A stretch of 64,000 bases of DNA, taken from JAJYKN01 sp035516155 (GTDB taxonomy: Bacteria > Nitrospirota > UBA9217). Position 1 is the stretch's first letter. Every line of letters starts with the position of its first letter. Position numbers and translations under genes: made by a program. The DNA lies in NCBI GenBank assembly GCA_035516155.1, contig DATJAP010000032.1, forward strand, positions 1 through 64,000, read 5' to 3'. Positions 26,726 to 35,511 of the stretch are shown here, in pieces. Below the pieces are notes generated by a model that saw only the letters and a program-made list of their open reading frames with translations, was not told where the DNA came from and made no database searches.

Positions 26726-27325
26726 ATGGCAACGTATACGGTAGCGATTAGCGGCGCGAGTGGAGCGCCTTATGCCCTCAAGCTTCTTCAGGTGCTGAGC
26801 AAAGGCGGACATTCGATCTATCTCTCGATTTCGGGAGATGGGCTATCGATCATGAATGACGAAACCGGTCTGATGCTGAAGGGTTCGGAAACCGATATCC
26901 GGATTGCACTCGAGAAACATCTCGAAGCGAAAGAAGGGCAGATAGCATATTTCAACGAGGGCAATATGTACGCACCGATTGCGAGCGGTTCCGTCAAGGT
27001 TGACGCCATGGTCGTGATACCCTGCTCCATGAAAACGCTGGCATCGCTGGCCAACGGCTTTGCATCAAACCTGATTGAGCGGGCCGCTGATGTGACACTG
27101 AAGGAAAAAAGGAAACTGATTATCGTCCCCCGTGAAATGCCCCTGTCGGCCATCCATCTGCGGAATATGCTGACGCTGGCCGAACTGGGTTGTCACGTTA
27201 TCCCTGCCATGCCTGCTTTCTACCATCATCCCAAGAGGGTTTCTGACATGGTGGATTTTGTTGTGGGGAGAGTGCTGGACAGCATGGGGATCGAGAACGA
27301 TCTATCGCCGAGGTGGGGGATTTAG
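26726..27325 (+). CDS. ubiX: Flavin prenyltransferase UbiX
   Basis: Makes prenylated FMN, the cofactor of UbiD-type decarboxylases, from FMN and dimethylallyl phosphate. 199 residues with TVAISGASGAPYALKLLQVL at the N-terminus, VVIPCSMKTLASLANGFASNLIERAADVTLKEKRKLIIVPREMPLS in the middle and PAFYHHPKRVSDMVDFVVGRVLD at the end, all diagnostic. ATG at 26726 follows AGAGGTAAGG. No ubiD neighbour is present in the window, so the decarboxylase served is unknown. Confidence 0.95.
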   Translation: MATYTVAISGASGAPYALKLLQVLSKGGHSIYLSISGDGLSIMNDETGLMLKGSETDIRIALEKHLEAKEGQIAYFNEGNMYAPIASGSVKVDAMVVIPCSMKTLASLANGFASNLIERAADVTLKEKRKLIIVPREMPLSAIHLRNMLTLAELGCHVIPAMPAFYHHPKRVSDMVDFVVGRVLDSMGIENDLSPRWGI

Positions 27326-27489
27326 TACAAGGTAGAACTTTAACAAAGTTAAAATTCTCATTCGTACATACGGGATCTCTCTGCGGTATACGCGGGCTCC
27401 CGTTCAAAGCGAAAACTGCCTGAAGTCAAGTCTCAATCGAGCTGCTGCGTGCGCCCTCGCGGGGTCATGATTAAACAGGCGTGTCCAAC

Positions 27490-27951
27490 TCAGGCATTAT
27501 ATTCTGTTCCGCCGCTTCCGCCCTCGCCGAAGTTTTTCATCCATGTGTCGATCATGGTTGAATCCTGCTTGGCGATCACCTCTTCCTCAACGAAAACCGG
27601 CGCTCCGCTCCGTATTGCGATGGCAATGGCATCGCTTGGCCGCGAATCTATGTGAAATTCCTTGTTGTTGTGGAGGAGATAGAGTGAGGCGTAGAAGGTA
27701 TTATCGATGAGATCGCTGATGACCACGCGGGCTATCTCGATTTCAAGCCGGTCAAAGACGTTGACGATCAGGTCATGGGTGTGTGGCCGCTCGAGTTTGA
27801 CATTGCTAATGGCCATGGCAATTGAATTTCCCTCTGCAGCCCCGATCCAGATTGGAAGAATCTTTTTCCCGGTCTCATCCTTCAGCACGACGATGTAACT
27901 GTTGTTCCTGCTGTCGAAAAGGACGGTATTTACATTCATCTGAATCCACAT
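27490..27951 (-). CDS. Bifunctional nuclease domain protein (DUF151/BFN)
   Basis: 153 residues. SYIVVLKDETGKKILPIWIGAAEGNSIAMAI and RPHTHDLIVNVFDRLEIEIARVVISDL, then HIDSRPSDAIAIAIRSGAPVFVEEEVI, cover the complete BFN domain. Family members have been reported to have DNase/RNase activity, mainly from plant and Thermotoga work, but the role in this organism is unknown. ATG at 27951 follows GGGAG. The Gly-rich C-terminus (NFGEGGSGGTEYNA) is variable. Confidence 0.9.
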   Translation of the reverse strand: MWIQMNVNTVLFDSRNNSYIVVLKDETGKKILPIWIGAAEGNSIAMAISNVKLERPHTHDLIVNVFDRLEIEIARVVISDLIDNTFYASLYLLHNNKEFHIDSRPSDAIAIAIRSGAPVFVEEEVIAKQDSTMIDTWMKNFGEGGSGGTEYNA

Positions 27952-28014
27952 GCCGGCTCCCAGTTACTGGTTAAAAATACCACACCTCTTACGTCAAGTA
28001 AAGGGATTATTTTA

Positions 28015-28042
28015 TTGACTTTTTTCAAAGATACGATATACT
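28015..28042 (+). promoter_or_regulatory. Sigma-70 promoter of argS
   Basis: TTGACT (28015-28020), 16-base spacer, TATACT (28037-28042), 38 bases before the argS ATG. Lies in the divergent interval with the BFN gene. Confidence 0.6.
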
Positions 28043-28080
28043 TTCGATTCTGTAAACTGCGAAGGAATTGCTGATTATCA

Positions 28081-29745
28081 ATGAAACAAACGCTGACTGA
28101 AATCCTGGCTCAAGCCCTCAGGCGTGCCAGGGAAAAAGGTGAACTGAGACTCGAAACGCAGCCGACAATAACGCTTGATACCCCGCGGGAAAAAACGCAT
28201 GGGGACCTGGCCACGACGGTCGCCATGACTCTGGCCAAGGCCGAGGCCAAACCGCCCCGGAAGATCGCCGAAATCATCATCAGAAACATCCAGGATGAAG
28301 AAGGCCTCATCGAAAAGACCGATATCGCAGGTCCCGGCTTCATCAATTTTTTCCTGAAGCAGGACCGCTGGAAAAAGACGCTCTTTGACATAGATGCGGA
28401 CGGCGTATCTTACGGTCTCCGGAATATCGGCAAAGGGGAGAAAGTCCTCGTCGAGTTTGTCAGCGCCAACCCCACAGGACCGCTTCATGTGGGCCACGGA
28501 CGGGGAGCGGCCCTCGGAGATGCCCTGGCGAACCTTCTCGCCGCCGTTGGATACGATGTGAGCCGGGAATTTTACATCAATGACGCCGGAAGACAGATCC
28601 GACTTCTCGCCTTGTCGGTCTATGCACGATATCAGCAAGCGCTCGGCAACGATTTCCCATTCCCAGAGGACGGGTACCATGGCACCTATATCGAAGAGAT
28701 CGCCCAGGGTTTTCAGAAGATTCACGGTAACAAATTTCTGAACATTTCTTTCGAGGAATGTTCCGGCCCGTTCATGGACTACGGTAAAGAGACTATGCTT
28801 GCGGACATCCGGACGGACCTTGAGGCCTTCGGTGTCAGATTCGACACCTGGTTCAGTGAAACATCGCTCCTTTCCGATGGATCGGTGCAACGTTCCCTTG
28901 ACGAATTGATGGAGAGCCGCAACTTATACGAGCAGGATGGCGCGCTCTGGCTCCGCTCCACCGCATACGGAGACGACAAAGACCGTGTTGTGGTAAAGAA
29001 GGACAAAAGCTATACCTATCTGGCTACGGACATTGCATACCACCGGAATAAGCTGGCCCGTGGGTACAAAACGCTGGTGAACATCTGGGGGGCTGACCAT
29101 CACGGCTATATCCCGCGTGTTCAGGCTGTGATTCAGGCATTCGGCCATCCCAGGGAGTCGCTCCATGTTTTACTGGTGCAGTTGGTTGCGATCCTCCGGC
29201 ACGGGCTGCCCGTGCCCATGTCCAAACGGGCGGGGACCTTTGTGACGCTCAGGGATGTTGTTCAGGACGTGGGCTGCGATGCCGCACGGTACATCTTCCT
29301 GACGCGCCGTTCCGACAGCCATTTGGATTTCGACCTCGATATCGCCAAGGAACAGTCCCGGGAAAACCCCGTATATTATGTGCAGTATGCCCATGCACGG
29401 TTGGCGAGTGTCTTTCGCGAGGCCGAGGCGAGAAACATCGCCGTGCCGAGGAGTGAAACAGTTGACCTGTCGTTGCTGGACCTGGAGGAAGAGCACAATA
29501 TCATCAAACTACTCGCCAAGTACCCCGAGGTAGTTGAGGAGGCGGCGCTGGCTTACGAGCCGCACCGGCTGACCTTTTACCTCCAGGATCTCGCCGGGTT
29601 GCTTCACAACTACTATTTTAAATACCGGATCATAAGCGATGACCGTGCCCGAAGCGGGGTAAAACTGTTTCTCATAAAGCAGGTGAAATCGGTCATCCAG
29701 GGCGCTTTGAAAATTTTGGGAGTCCATGCGCCGGAAAGAATGTAA
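28081..29745 (+). CDS. argS: Arginyl-tRNA synthetase
   Basis: Class I synthetase of 554 residues. An N-terminal Add-1 domain precedes VEFVSANPTGPLHVGHGRGAALGDALANLL, in which HVGHGRG is the HIGH motif. INDAGRQIRLLALSVYARYQ, WGADHHGYIPRVQA and VPMSKRAGTFVTL follow, with DALR-type anticodon-binding helices at the C-terminus ending VIQGALKILGVHAPERM. ATG at 28081 has a weak GAAGGAA upstream. Confidence 0.97.
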   Translation: MKQTLTEILAQALRRAREKGELRLETQPTITLDTPREKTHGDLATTVAMTLAKAEAKPPRKIAEIIIRNIQDEEGLIEKTDIAGPGFINFFLKQDRWKKTLFDIDADGVSYGLRNIGKGEKVLVEFVSANPTGPLHVGHGRGAALGDALANLLAAVGYDVSREFYINDAGRQIRLLALSVYARYQQALGNDFPFPEDGYHGTYIEEIAQGFQKIHGNKFLNISFEECSGPFMDYGKETMLADIRTDLEAFGVRFDTWFSETSLLSDGSVQRSLDELMESRNLYEQDGALWLRSTAYGDDKDRVVVKKDKSYTYLATDIAYHRNKLARGYKTLVNIWGADHHGYIPRVQAVIQAFGHPRESLHVLLVQLVAILRHGLPVPMSKRAGTFVTLRDVVQDVGCDAARYIFLTRRSDSHLDFDLDIAKEQSRENPVYYVQYAHARLASVFREAEARNIAVPRSETVDLSLLDLEEEHNIIKLLAKYPEVVEEAALAYEPHRLTFYLQDLAGLLHNYYFKYRIISDDRARSGVKLFLIKQVKSVIQGALKILGVHAPERM

Positions 29746-29844
29746 GATGCAGATATCAGAGAACAGATGTGAAGAGGGCAGACTGGAAAAAACCATGGCT
29801 TTGTCTGACATCGGGGCTCTAACTTCTGTTATCTGAGTTATATC

Positions 29845-30960
29845 GTGTTCAAATTTTCTTTGATAAAAACAGACCCTGCTTCCCCTGCTCGCCTCGGGAA
29901 GTTCACGACGCCCCACGGCGAGGTCAACACTCCGGTTTTCATGCCTGTAGGGACGCAGGCTTCAGTGAAAACACTCTCTCCCGACGATTTGGTGAGCATC
30001 GGGGTGGAGATCATCCTGGCGAATACCTATCACCTTTTTTTACGGCCAGGATATGAGCTGATCGCCGATTTCGGCGGGGTCCAGCGATTCATGAGCTGGA
30101 ACAGGCCGGTTCTGACCGACAGCGGAGGGTTCCAGGTATTCAGTCTGGCGGAGCTTCGAAAGATCACGGAAGAGGGCGTGACGTTCCAGTCGCATATTGA
30201 CGGCGGAGCAAAACATTTTATCACGCCCGAATATGCGGTGGAAATTCAGGAAGCGCTCGGCGCCGACATCATCATGGCTTTTGACGAGTGTATTCCCTAT
30301 CCTGCAACGCGGGATTACGCTCAGGAGTCGCTGGAGCGCACCCTGCGATGGGCAAAGCGCTGCAAGGACGCTAAAAAGGATACGGGGCAGGCTCTTTTCG
30401 GCATTGTGCAGGGTGGAATGTACCCCGAGCTTCGAAAACAATCCGCTGACGCCCTTCTCGAAATCGGATTCGACGGCTATGCACTTGGCGGACTGTCGGT
30501 CGGTGAAACCAAGCCAATGATGTATGAAATGATCGAAGCTTCGGTCCCCTCGCTTCCCGGGAATGGACTGCGGTACCTCATGGGTGTTGGCACTCCGGAA
30601 GACCTTGTAGAGGGAGTCGACCGCGGCATCGACATGTTCGATTGCGTTATGCCGACCAGGAACGCGCGGAATGGGACGTTTTTCACCTCTTTCGGCAAGG
30701 TTGTGATCAGGAACGCTCAGTACGAGTGGGACAGACGACCAATCGATCCCGAGTGCGGATGCCATACGTGCAGGAATTACACAAGGGCTTACTTAAGGCA
30801 TTTATTCAATGCAGGCGAGGTGCTGGCACTCAGGCTCGGTACGATTCACAACCTGTTCTTTTACCTTGAACTGATGCGGAACGTGAGGGCCAGCATTGGC
30901 CAAGGAAAATTCAGGGAATTCAAAAAAGAGTTTCTGGGAAAGCGAAACACCAAAGAGTAG
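29845..30960 (+). CDS. tgt: Queuine tRNA-ribosyltransferase
   Basis: Exchanges guanine 34 for the queuosine precursor preQ1 in tRNAs with GUN anticodons. 371 residues: VLTDSGGFQVFSLAELRKI (nucleophile region), VQGGMYPELR, GGLSVGETKPMMYEM, RYLMGVGTPEDLVEGVDRGIDMFDCVMPTRNARNGT, and the zinc site C-x-C-x2-C (GCHTC) with downstream His. GTG at 29845 is the start. yajC, secD and secF follow, the classic tgt-yajC-secDF cluster. Confidence 0.97.
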   Translation: MFKFSLIKTDPASPARLGKFTTPHGEVNTPVFMPVGTQASVKTLSPDDLVSIGVEIILANTYHLFLRPGYELIADFGGVQRFMSWNRPVLTDSGGFQVFSLAELRKITEEGVTFQSHIDGGAKHFITPEYAVEIQEALGADIIMAFDECIPYPATRDYAQESLERTLRWAKRCKDAKKDTGQALFGIVQGGMYPELRKQSADALLEIGFDGYALGGLSVGETKPMMYEMIEASVPSLPGNGLRYLMGVGTPEDLVEGVDRGIDMFDCVMPTRNARNGTFFTSFGKVVIRNAQYEWDRRPIDPECGCHTCRNYTRAYLRHLFNAGEVLALRLGTIHNLFFYLELMRNVRASIGQGKFREFKKEFLGKRNTKE

Positions 30961-31066
30961 CTGAAAGCGTTCAACGAACAAGGATGGCCCTGTTGGATTG
31001 TGTCAAATGTAATTATTTAAATTTCGGATTGTGGAACTTTTGACATTTTTATGAGGAGGTAATACC

Positions 31067-31408
31067 ATGTTTATCGCAACGGCTTACGCAATGGGAGCGC
31101 CGGCTGGCGGTGGAGCCGCACCGGGAGGAGCAGGAGGTTTTTCGAGTATCATCATGATGGTGGTCATTTTTGCCATCTTTTATTTAATTCTGATTAGGCC
31201 TCAGCAAAAGAAGATGAAGGATCACAAAAAGATGGTAGAGGAACTCAAGAAGGGCGATAAGATCATCACCTCGGGCGGTATTTACGGCACGGTTGTGAGC
31301 TCGGGGACGAACACCCTGAAGGTGGAAATCGCCGATGGTGTAAAGGTGAAAATTGCCCGCAATACCGTTGGCACGGTGCTGTCTGAGGAAGAGGCTTCGA
31401 AAGAGTAG
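31067..31408 (+). CDS. yajC: Sec translocon accessory protein YajC
   Basis: 113 residues. One membrane segment (SIIMMVVIFAIFYLILI) is preceded by a Gly/Ala-rich stretch (MGAPAGGGAAPGGAGG), followed by RPQQKKMKDHKKMVEELKKGDKIITSGGIYGTV, the YajC signature. It associates with SecDF at the translocon. GAGGAGG lies nine bases before ATG 31067. Confidence 0.95.
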   Translation: MFIATAYAMGAPAGGGAAPGGAGGFSSIIMMVVIFAIFYLILIRPQQKKMKDHKKMVEELKKGDKIITSGGIYGTVVSSGTNTLKVEIADGVKVKIARNTVGTVLSEEEASKE

Positions 31409-31435
31409 CATGGAAATCAAAAAGCGTCACGGCAT

Positions 31436-31472
31436 AAACGGAACAGCAAGAGGCGAGTTTCCGTTTTCTTAG
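31436..31472 (+). terminator. Hairpin between yajC and secD
   Basis: AAACGGAA (31436-31443) pairs with TTCCGTTT (31459-31466) and is followed by a short T/C-rich stretch. It may partly terminate transcription or mark RNA processing between yajC and secD. Confidence 0.35.
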
Positions 31473-31525
31473 GTTGGGAAAATTCTCTTTTTATTTTCTG
31501 GTTTTGCGTTTCAGGAGGAAAGTGT

Positions 31526-33097
31526 ATGAAGAAAAGTATTCAATGGAGACTGGCGCTCATCGCCTTTTCGGTGCTGATCGCGCTGTTTTTGTTCCTTCCA
31601 TCTACGCCGCTGAGGGACAGTCTGCCCGAGGTATGGCGGAGCGTTCCTAAAATATCGCTCGGACTCGACCTCAGGGGCGGGAGCCACCTTGTCATGCAGG
31701 TTGAGACGGACAAGGCCGTGGAATCCTCGGTGGACAACATCGTGGCTGATTTGCAGACAACAGCCGCAACACAGAAGCTCGCGGCGACGTTTAACAGGGC
31801 GGGCTTGGACATCAGCGCCAAATTCGCCGATGATCTGCTCGATTCCGTAGAGAAGCTTGTCAAGGACAGCTACGCCATCCTTGATATAAAATCCCAGTCC
31901 CCGGGGGAGCTTATATATAGTTTGAAGCCGGCTGAAGTGAGGCGGCTGAAAGAGGCGGCTGTGCTGCAGGCGCTTGAACGCACCCGCCGGAGAGTGGACA
32001 AGTACGGCGTGGCCGAGCCACAGATTTACAAGCAGGAAAACGATCAGATCGCTCTTCAGCTTCCCGGCGTGAAAAATCCACAAGAAGCGATTGCTTTTAT
32101 CAAGACGGCAGGGAGGCTTGAATTTAAACTGGTCGACTCCGATCCCGGAGAGCTCCAAAAAGCGATGGCTGGTAAGGTGCCTGAGGGCATGGAAATCCTC
32201 TATGAGGAAAGGGAAGGCGAGGATGGAAAGATTATGAAGCAGCCGGTCCTCCTTTATAGCAAAACGCTCCTGACCGGCGACCGCCTGAAGGAAGCCAAAG
32301 TGGGAATCGACCAGTACAACAAACCTGATGTAACAATATCATTCGATGGTGAGGGAGCCAAGATATTTGACCGTATAACCGGCGATAATGTCGGAAAGCA
32401 GCTCGCGATCGTGCTCGACGGCGTGGTGCAATCGGCGCCGCGCATCCAAGATCGCATCAGCGGCGGCAATGCGGAGATCACCGGGAACTTTACTCATGAC
32501 GAGGCCGCAAAGCTCGCGATCGTCTTGCGTGAATCACTTCCGGCCCCTGTAAAGATCATCCAGAACGTGACGGTCGGTCCCTCGCTGGGACAAGATTCAA
32601 TCAACATGGGGGTCCGCTCTGCACTGATTGGTGGTTTAGTAGTTATCGTGTTCATGGTTATCTATTACCGCATGGCTGGAATCATCGCCGACTATGCCAT
32701 CGTGCTGAACCTCGTTCTGCTGCTCGGAGCCATGGCGCTCCTGAACGCTACGCTCACCCTGCCGGGGATTGCGGGTGTCATCCTTACCATCGGCATGGGG
32801 GTCGATTCAAACGTACTGATGTTCGAGCGCATCCGCGAGGAGATCAGGGCAGGGAAACAGCCCCGCCCCGCGGTCGACGCGGGATATGACAAGGCGTTTC
32901 TGACAATTTTAGACTCGCACGTGACGACGCTTATTACTGCCGCAGTGCTCTTCATGTTCGGTACCGGCCCCATTAAAGGCTTCGCCGTTTCGCTCAGCCT
33001 CGGCATCATCATTAACCTCTATTCCGCCCTGGTGGGCACGAAAGTGATATTCGACATCATCAATTCCAAATGGAAACTGGAGAAACTCAGTATCTAG
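31526..33097 (+). CDS. secD: Protein translocase subunit SecD
   Basis: 523 residues with six membrane segments and a large periplasmic domain. KISLGLDLRGGSHLVMQVE (D1 motif), RTRRRVDKYGVAEP and ALQLPGVKNPQEAI in the periplasmic head, then QNVTVGPSLGQDSINMGVRSALIGG and GIAGVILTIGMGVDSNVLMFERIREE in the membrane part are diagnostic. Uses proton motive force to help pull preproteins through SecYEG. AGGAGGA is placed well before ATG 31526; secF is 30 bases downstream. Confidence 0.97.
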   Translation: MKKSIQWRLALIAFSVLIALFLFLPSTPLRDSLPEVWRSVPKISLGLDLRGGSHLVMQVETDKAVESSVDNIVADLQTTAATQKLAATFNRAGLDISAKFADDLLDSVEKLVKDSYAILDIKSQSPGELIYSLKPAEVRRLKEAAVLQALERTRRRVDKYGVAEPQIYKQENDQIALQLPGVKNPQEAIAFIKTAGRLEFKLVDSDPGELQKAMAGKVPEGMEILYEEREGEDGKIMKQPVLLYSKTLLTGDRLKEAKVGIDQYNKPDVTISFDGEGAKIFDRITGDNVGKQLAIVLDGVVQSAPRIQDRISGGNAEITGNFTHDEAAKLAIVLRESLPAPVKIIQNVTVGPSLGQDSINMGVRSALIGGLVVIVFMVIYYRMAGIIADYAIVLNLVLLLGAMALLNATLTLPGIAGVILTIGMGVDSNVLMFERIREEIRAGKQPRPAVDAGYDKAFLTILDSHVTTLITAAVLFMFGTGPIKGFAVSLSLGIIINLYSALVGTKVIFDIINSKWKLEKLSI

Positions 33098-33127
33098 ACC
33101 CCGGGGAAGTGGGGCAGGGAGGAATAA

Positions 33128-34036
33128 ATGCTTCAAATTCTGCAAAAAACAAACATCGACTTTATGGGATGGAAGAACGTGTCCTTTTCGTTCTCTGCCC
33201 TTCTTGTTATCCTCGGCATCGTGGGTCTGGTGCAAATAAGTCGCGGCAAGGCGAACTTGGGCATCGATTTTATTGGCGGCACGACCGTTCAGCTCAACTT
33301 TAAAGATGCCGTTCCGATCGACAAAGCGCGGGCAGCGCTCGAAAAGAACGGTTTTCAGGGAGCGACGATCCAGGAAGTTGGCGAGGGAGGAAACAAAGTC
33401 CTGATTAGGCTGCGCGAGTCCGAAGGAACATCGGATAAGGTGCAGAACGTTTTCAGACAAGAGTTTCCAGAGAATTCTTTCGAGGTCGTCAGTATCCAGG
33501 AGATCGGCCCAGTGATCGGCCAGGCGCTCCGGCGCCAGGCACTCTGGGCGGTCACGATATCCATCGCGGCAATCATCATCTACATCGCCTTCCGCTTCCA
33601 ATTCAAGTTTGGCGTTGCCGCGGCCATCGCGACGGTGCATGATGTGCTGGCGGTGCTCGGTGTCTTCTACATCTTGAACAAGGAGATCAACCTGCTTATC
33701 ATCACGGCGCTTCTAACGCTTGCCGGTTACTCGCTGACCGACACTGTGGTTGTTTTCGACCGGATCCGGGAGAACCTCAAAAAGAACCGGCGTGATCCAC
33801 TGCCGCAGCTGGTGAACAACAGCATCAACGAAGTGCTGTCACGGACCATCATTACCTCGCTCACAGTGGTGCTCGTGCTTATCCCTCTCGTGCTGTTTGG
33901 CGGCGACGTGCTTCATGACTTTTCCGTTGCGCTTCTGATGGGCGTGATCGTAGGAACATACTCTTCAGTATTCGTCGCGAGCCCCGTTCTAGTGGTATGG
34001 CACGTGAAAGCTGGCGGGAAACTAATCGGAAAATAA
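33128..34036 (+). CDS. secF: Protein translocase subunit SecF
   Basis: 302 residues, six membrane segments. KANLGIDFIGGTTVQLNF (the SecF counterpart of the D1 motif), EIGPVIGQALRRQALW, ATVHDVLAVLGVFYI and LTLAGYSLTDTVVVFDRIREN are all present, followed by RTIITSLTVVLVLIPL. Works as a heterodimer with SecD. GGGAGGA precedes ATG 33128. A hairpin terminator follows about 50 bases after the stop. Confidence 0.97.
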   Translation: MLQILQKTNIDFMGWKNVSFSFSALLVILGIVGLVQISRGKANLGIDFIGGTTVQLNFKDAVPIDKARAALEKNGFQGATIQEVGEGGNKVLIRLRESEGTSDKVQNVFRQEFPENSFEVVSIQEIGPVIGQALRRQALWAVTISIAAIIIYIAFRFQFKFGVAAAIATVHDVLAVLGVFYILNKEINLLIITALLTLAGYSLTDTVVVFDRIRENLKKNRRDPLPQLVNNSINEVLSRTIITSLTVVLVLIPLVLFGGDVLHDFSVALLMGVIVGTYSSVFVASPVLVVWHVKAGGKLIGK

Positions 34037-34087
34037 GGGCATCGGGTTTATTAGCCCTCGTTCAGCAGACAACTCATAATTTATTCA

Positions 34088-34123
34088 AAGGGAGGAGAAG
34101 CATCGCGCTTCTCCCCCTTGTTT
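34088..34123 (+). terminator. Terminator after secDF
   Basis: AAGGG-A-GGAGAAGC (34088-34101) pairs with GCTTCTCCCCCTT (34107-34119) around a five-base loop, with a single bulged A, then GTTTAG. The stem is strong, the T-run poor. Confidence 0.6.
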
Positions 34124-34605
34124 AGATACGTAGAATTGCCTTGATGATTTGCTAAAAACGGAACGGATGGAGCGTAGCGGAACCTGGCGTCATTTACTCC
34201 TCGGTTTTTGCGTCAGATTCTGTTCATGATGCAGATCCAACGCGGTGGGACGAGTCTCGAACAAAAAAACATCGCTCCGATTGCAACAATCCCTACGATC
34301 ACGTGAAGTCCCCCCTTGATGTGGGTCATGGTAGTCAGAAATTCGAAGGGTTTCGCTCCGCTTACTCAGCCAACCCAGAGCCATATTGCCATTCCGGCTG
34401 ATAGTTGGCATATTGACTACGTCACGGAGAGGATAACCAGGATTCTTTTCTCCATAGCGAATAACGTTGAAGGAATTCAATACCTGATCAGCAAGGTCGA
34501 TCAAGCAGACCGATTTTGCACATTTTCAAACCTCTTCTCTTGCGGCTAAAGCGGCGATGTGTTACTATACCTGAACATTACTCCCAAAAGAAAAACAAGG
34601 AAACC
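34124..34605. other. Intergenic stretch without a recognisable gene
   Basis: About 480 bases between secF's terminator and the YkgJ-like gene. Open readings exist on both strands (for example minus 34190-34504) but lack ribosome-binding sites, hydrophobic pattern or family motifs. The second half on the plus strand reads SIANNVEGIQYLISKVDQADRF, which is coding-like and may be a decayed gene fragment. Confidence 0.3.
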
Positions 34606-35289
34606 ATGTCTGGGAATACTTTCAAAACCGTTTGCATTGCCGGTACTGATGCCAGAATCCTGTCGGGGTCTGATTTCATACAACTCTCCTGTGGTGTGAA
34701 CGGATGCAGTTCCAACTGTTGCACGAAAAGCGCTCCCATTGTGCTCAATCCTTACGAAATCGCTTTGATCTGCCGTGAAAGCAATTTGAGCTATGAAGAC
34801 CTCCTGGACATTGTAGATACGGGCAGAGCCAGGAGCTTCCCCCTCGTCATGCTGCCACGCGACCCTCACTGTCATTTCTGGACCGGGAAAGGGTGCCGTA
34901 TCTACCGGGGGCGGCCGCTCGCCTGCCGGCTGTATCCTCTCGGCAGGGTTTTCGACCAAGGGGAGTCGCACCTTGTGATGCCGGAACTGAACATCTGCTC
35001 GGGCCTTTCATCCTCACCCGTTAAAACCGTGGCAGATTACCTGCGCGATCAGGACACTGCCGTGCTGATCCAGATGGCCGACCGATGGATAGAGTTCGTT
35101 TCCGACCTTGAGCAGCAACCGCTTCCCGATAAGCCGGTCACCTCGGTGGCCTTTCACATGCTCGTTTACAGTCCCGATACGCCGCCCTCTGTCGGCCATA
35201 GCGATTCGACGCTTTCCCTTGAAGAACGATTCATCCTGCGGCTCACTACAGCCAGAAACCAAATTCCCCGGTATTTGGACGGTCGGTAG
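34606..35289 (+). CDS. YkgJ-family cysteine cluster protein
   Basis: 227 residues. CGVNGCSSNCCTKSAP near residue 30 and the later CHFWTGKGCRIYRGRPLACRLYPL are the CxxC-like cluster of the YkgJ/FliB family (UPF0153), which is thought to bind zinc or an Fe-S centre. The rest, including PRYLDGR at the C-terminus, is not characteristic. ATG at 34606 has AAGGAA five bases before it and is preferred to the in-frame ATG at 34516. The cellular role is not known. Confidence 0.85.
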   Translation: MSGNTFKTVCIAGTDARILSGSDFIQLSCGVNGCSSNCCTKSAPIVLNPYEIALICRESNLSYEDLLDIVDTGRARSFPLVMLPRDPHCHFWTGKGCRIYRGRPLACRLYPLGRVFDQGESHLVMPELNICSGLSSSPVKTVADYLRDQDTAVLIQMADRWIEFVSDLEQQPLPDKPVTSVAFHMLVYSPDTPPSVGHSDSTLSLEERFILRLTTARNQIPRYLDGR

Positions 35290-35511
35290 TTTATTTCTTC
35301 TCTTCCTTCCCGCTTCCGTTGTCGAGGTCCTCTGTTTCGCGTCGATCCGGGGCTTTCCGCGCAAGTCATGCATATATCCTTGCCTGCATCCGCCTGCACG
35401 GCATTGATATATTATTGTAGAACGGCTATTGACAGGACTAGTCACTCCCTATATTATATTCGTGGTGTTGAATCGATATTGCCACGCGATGGGATTCCCT
35501 TCCCCGTTGGT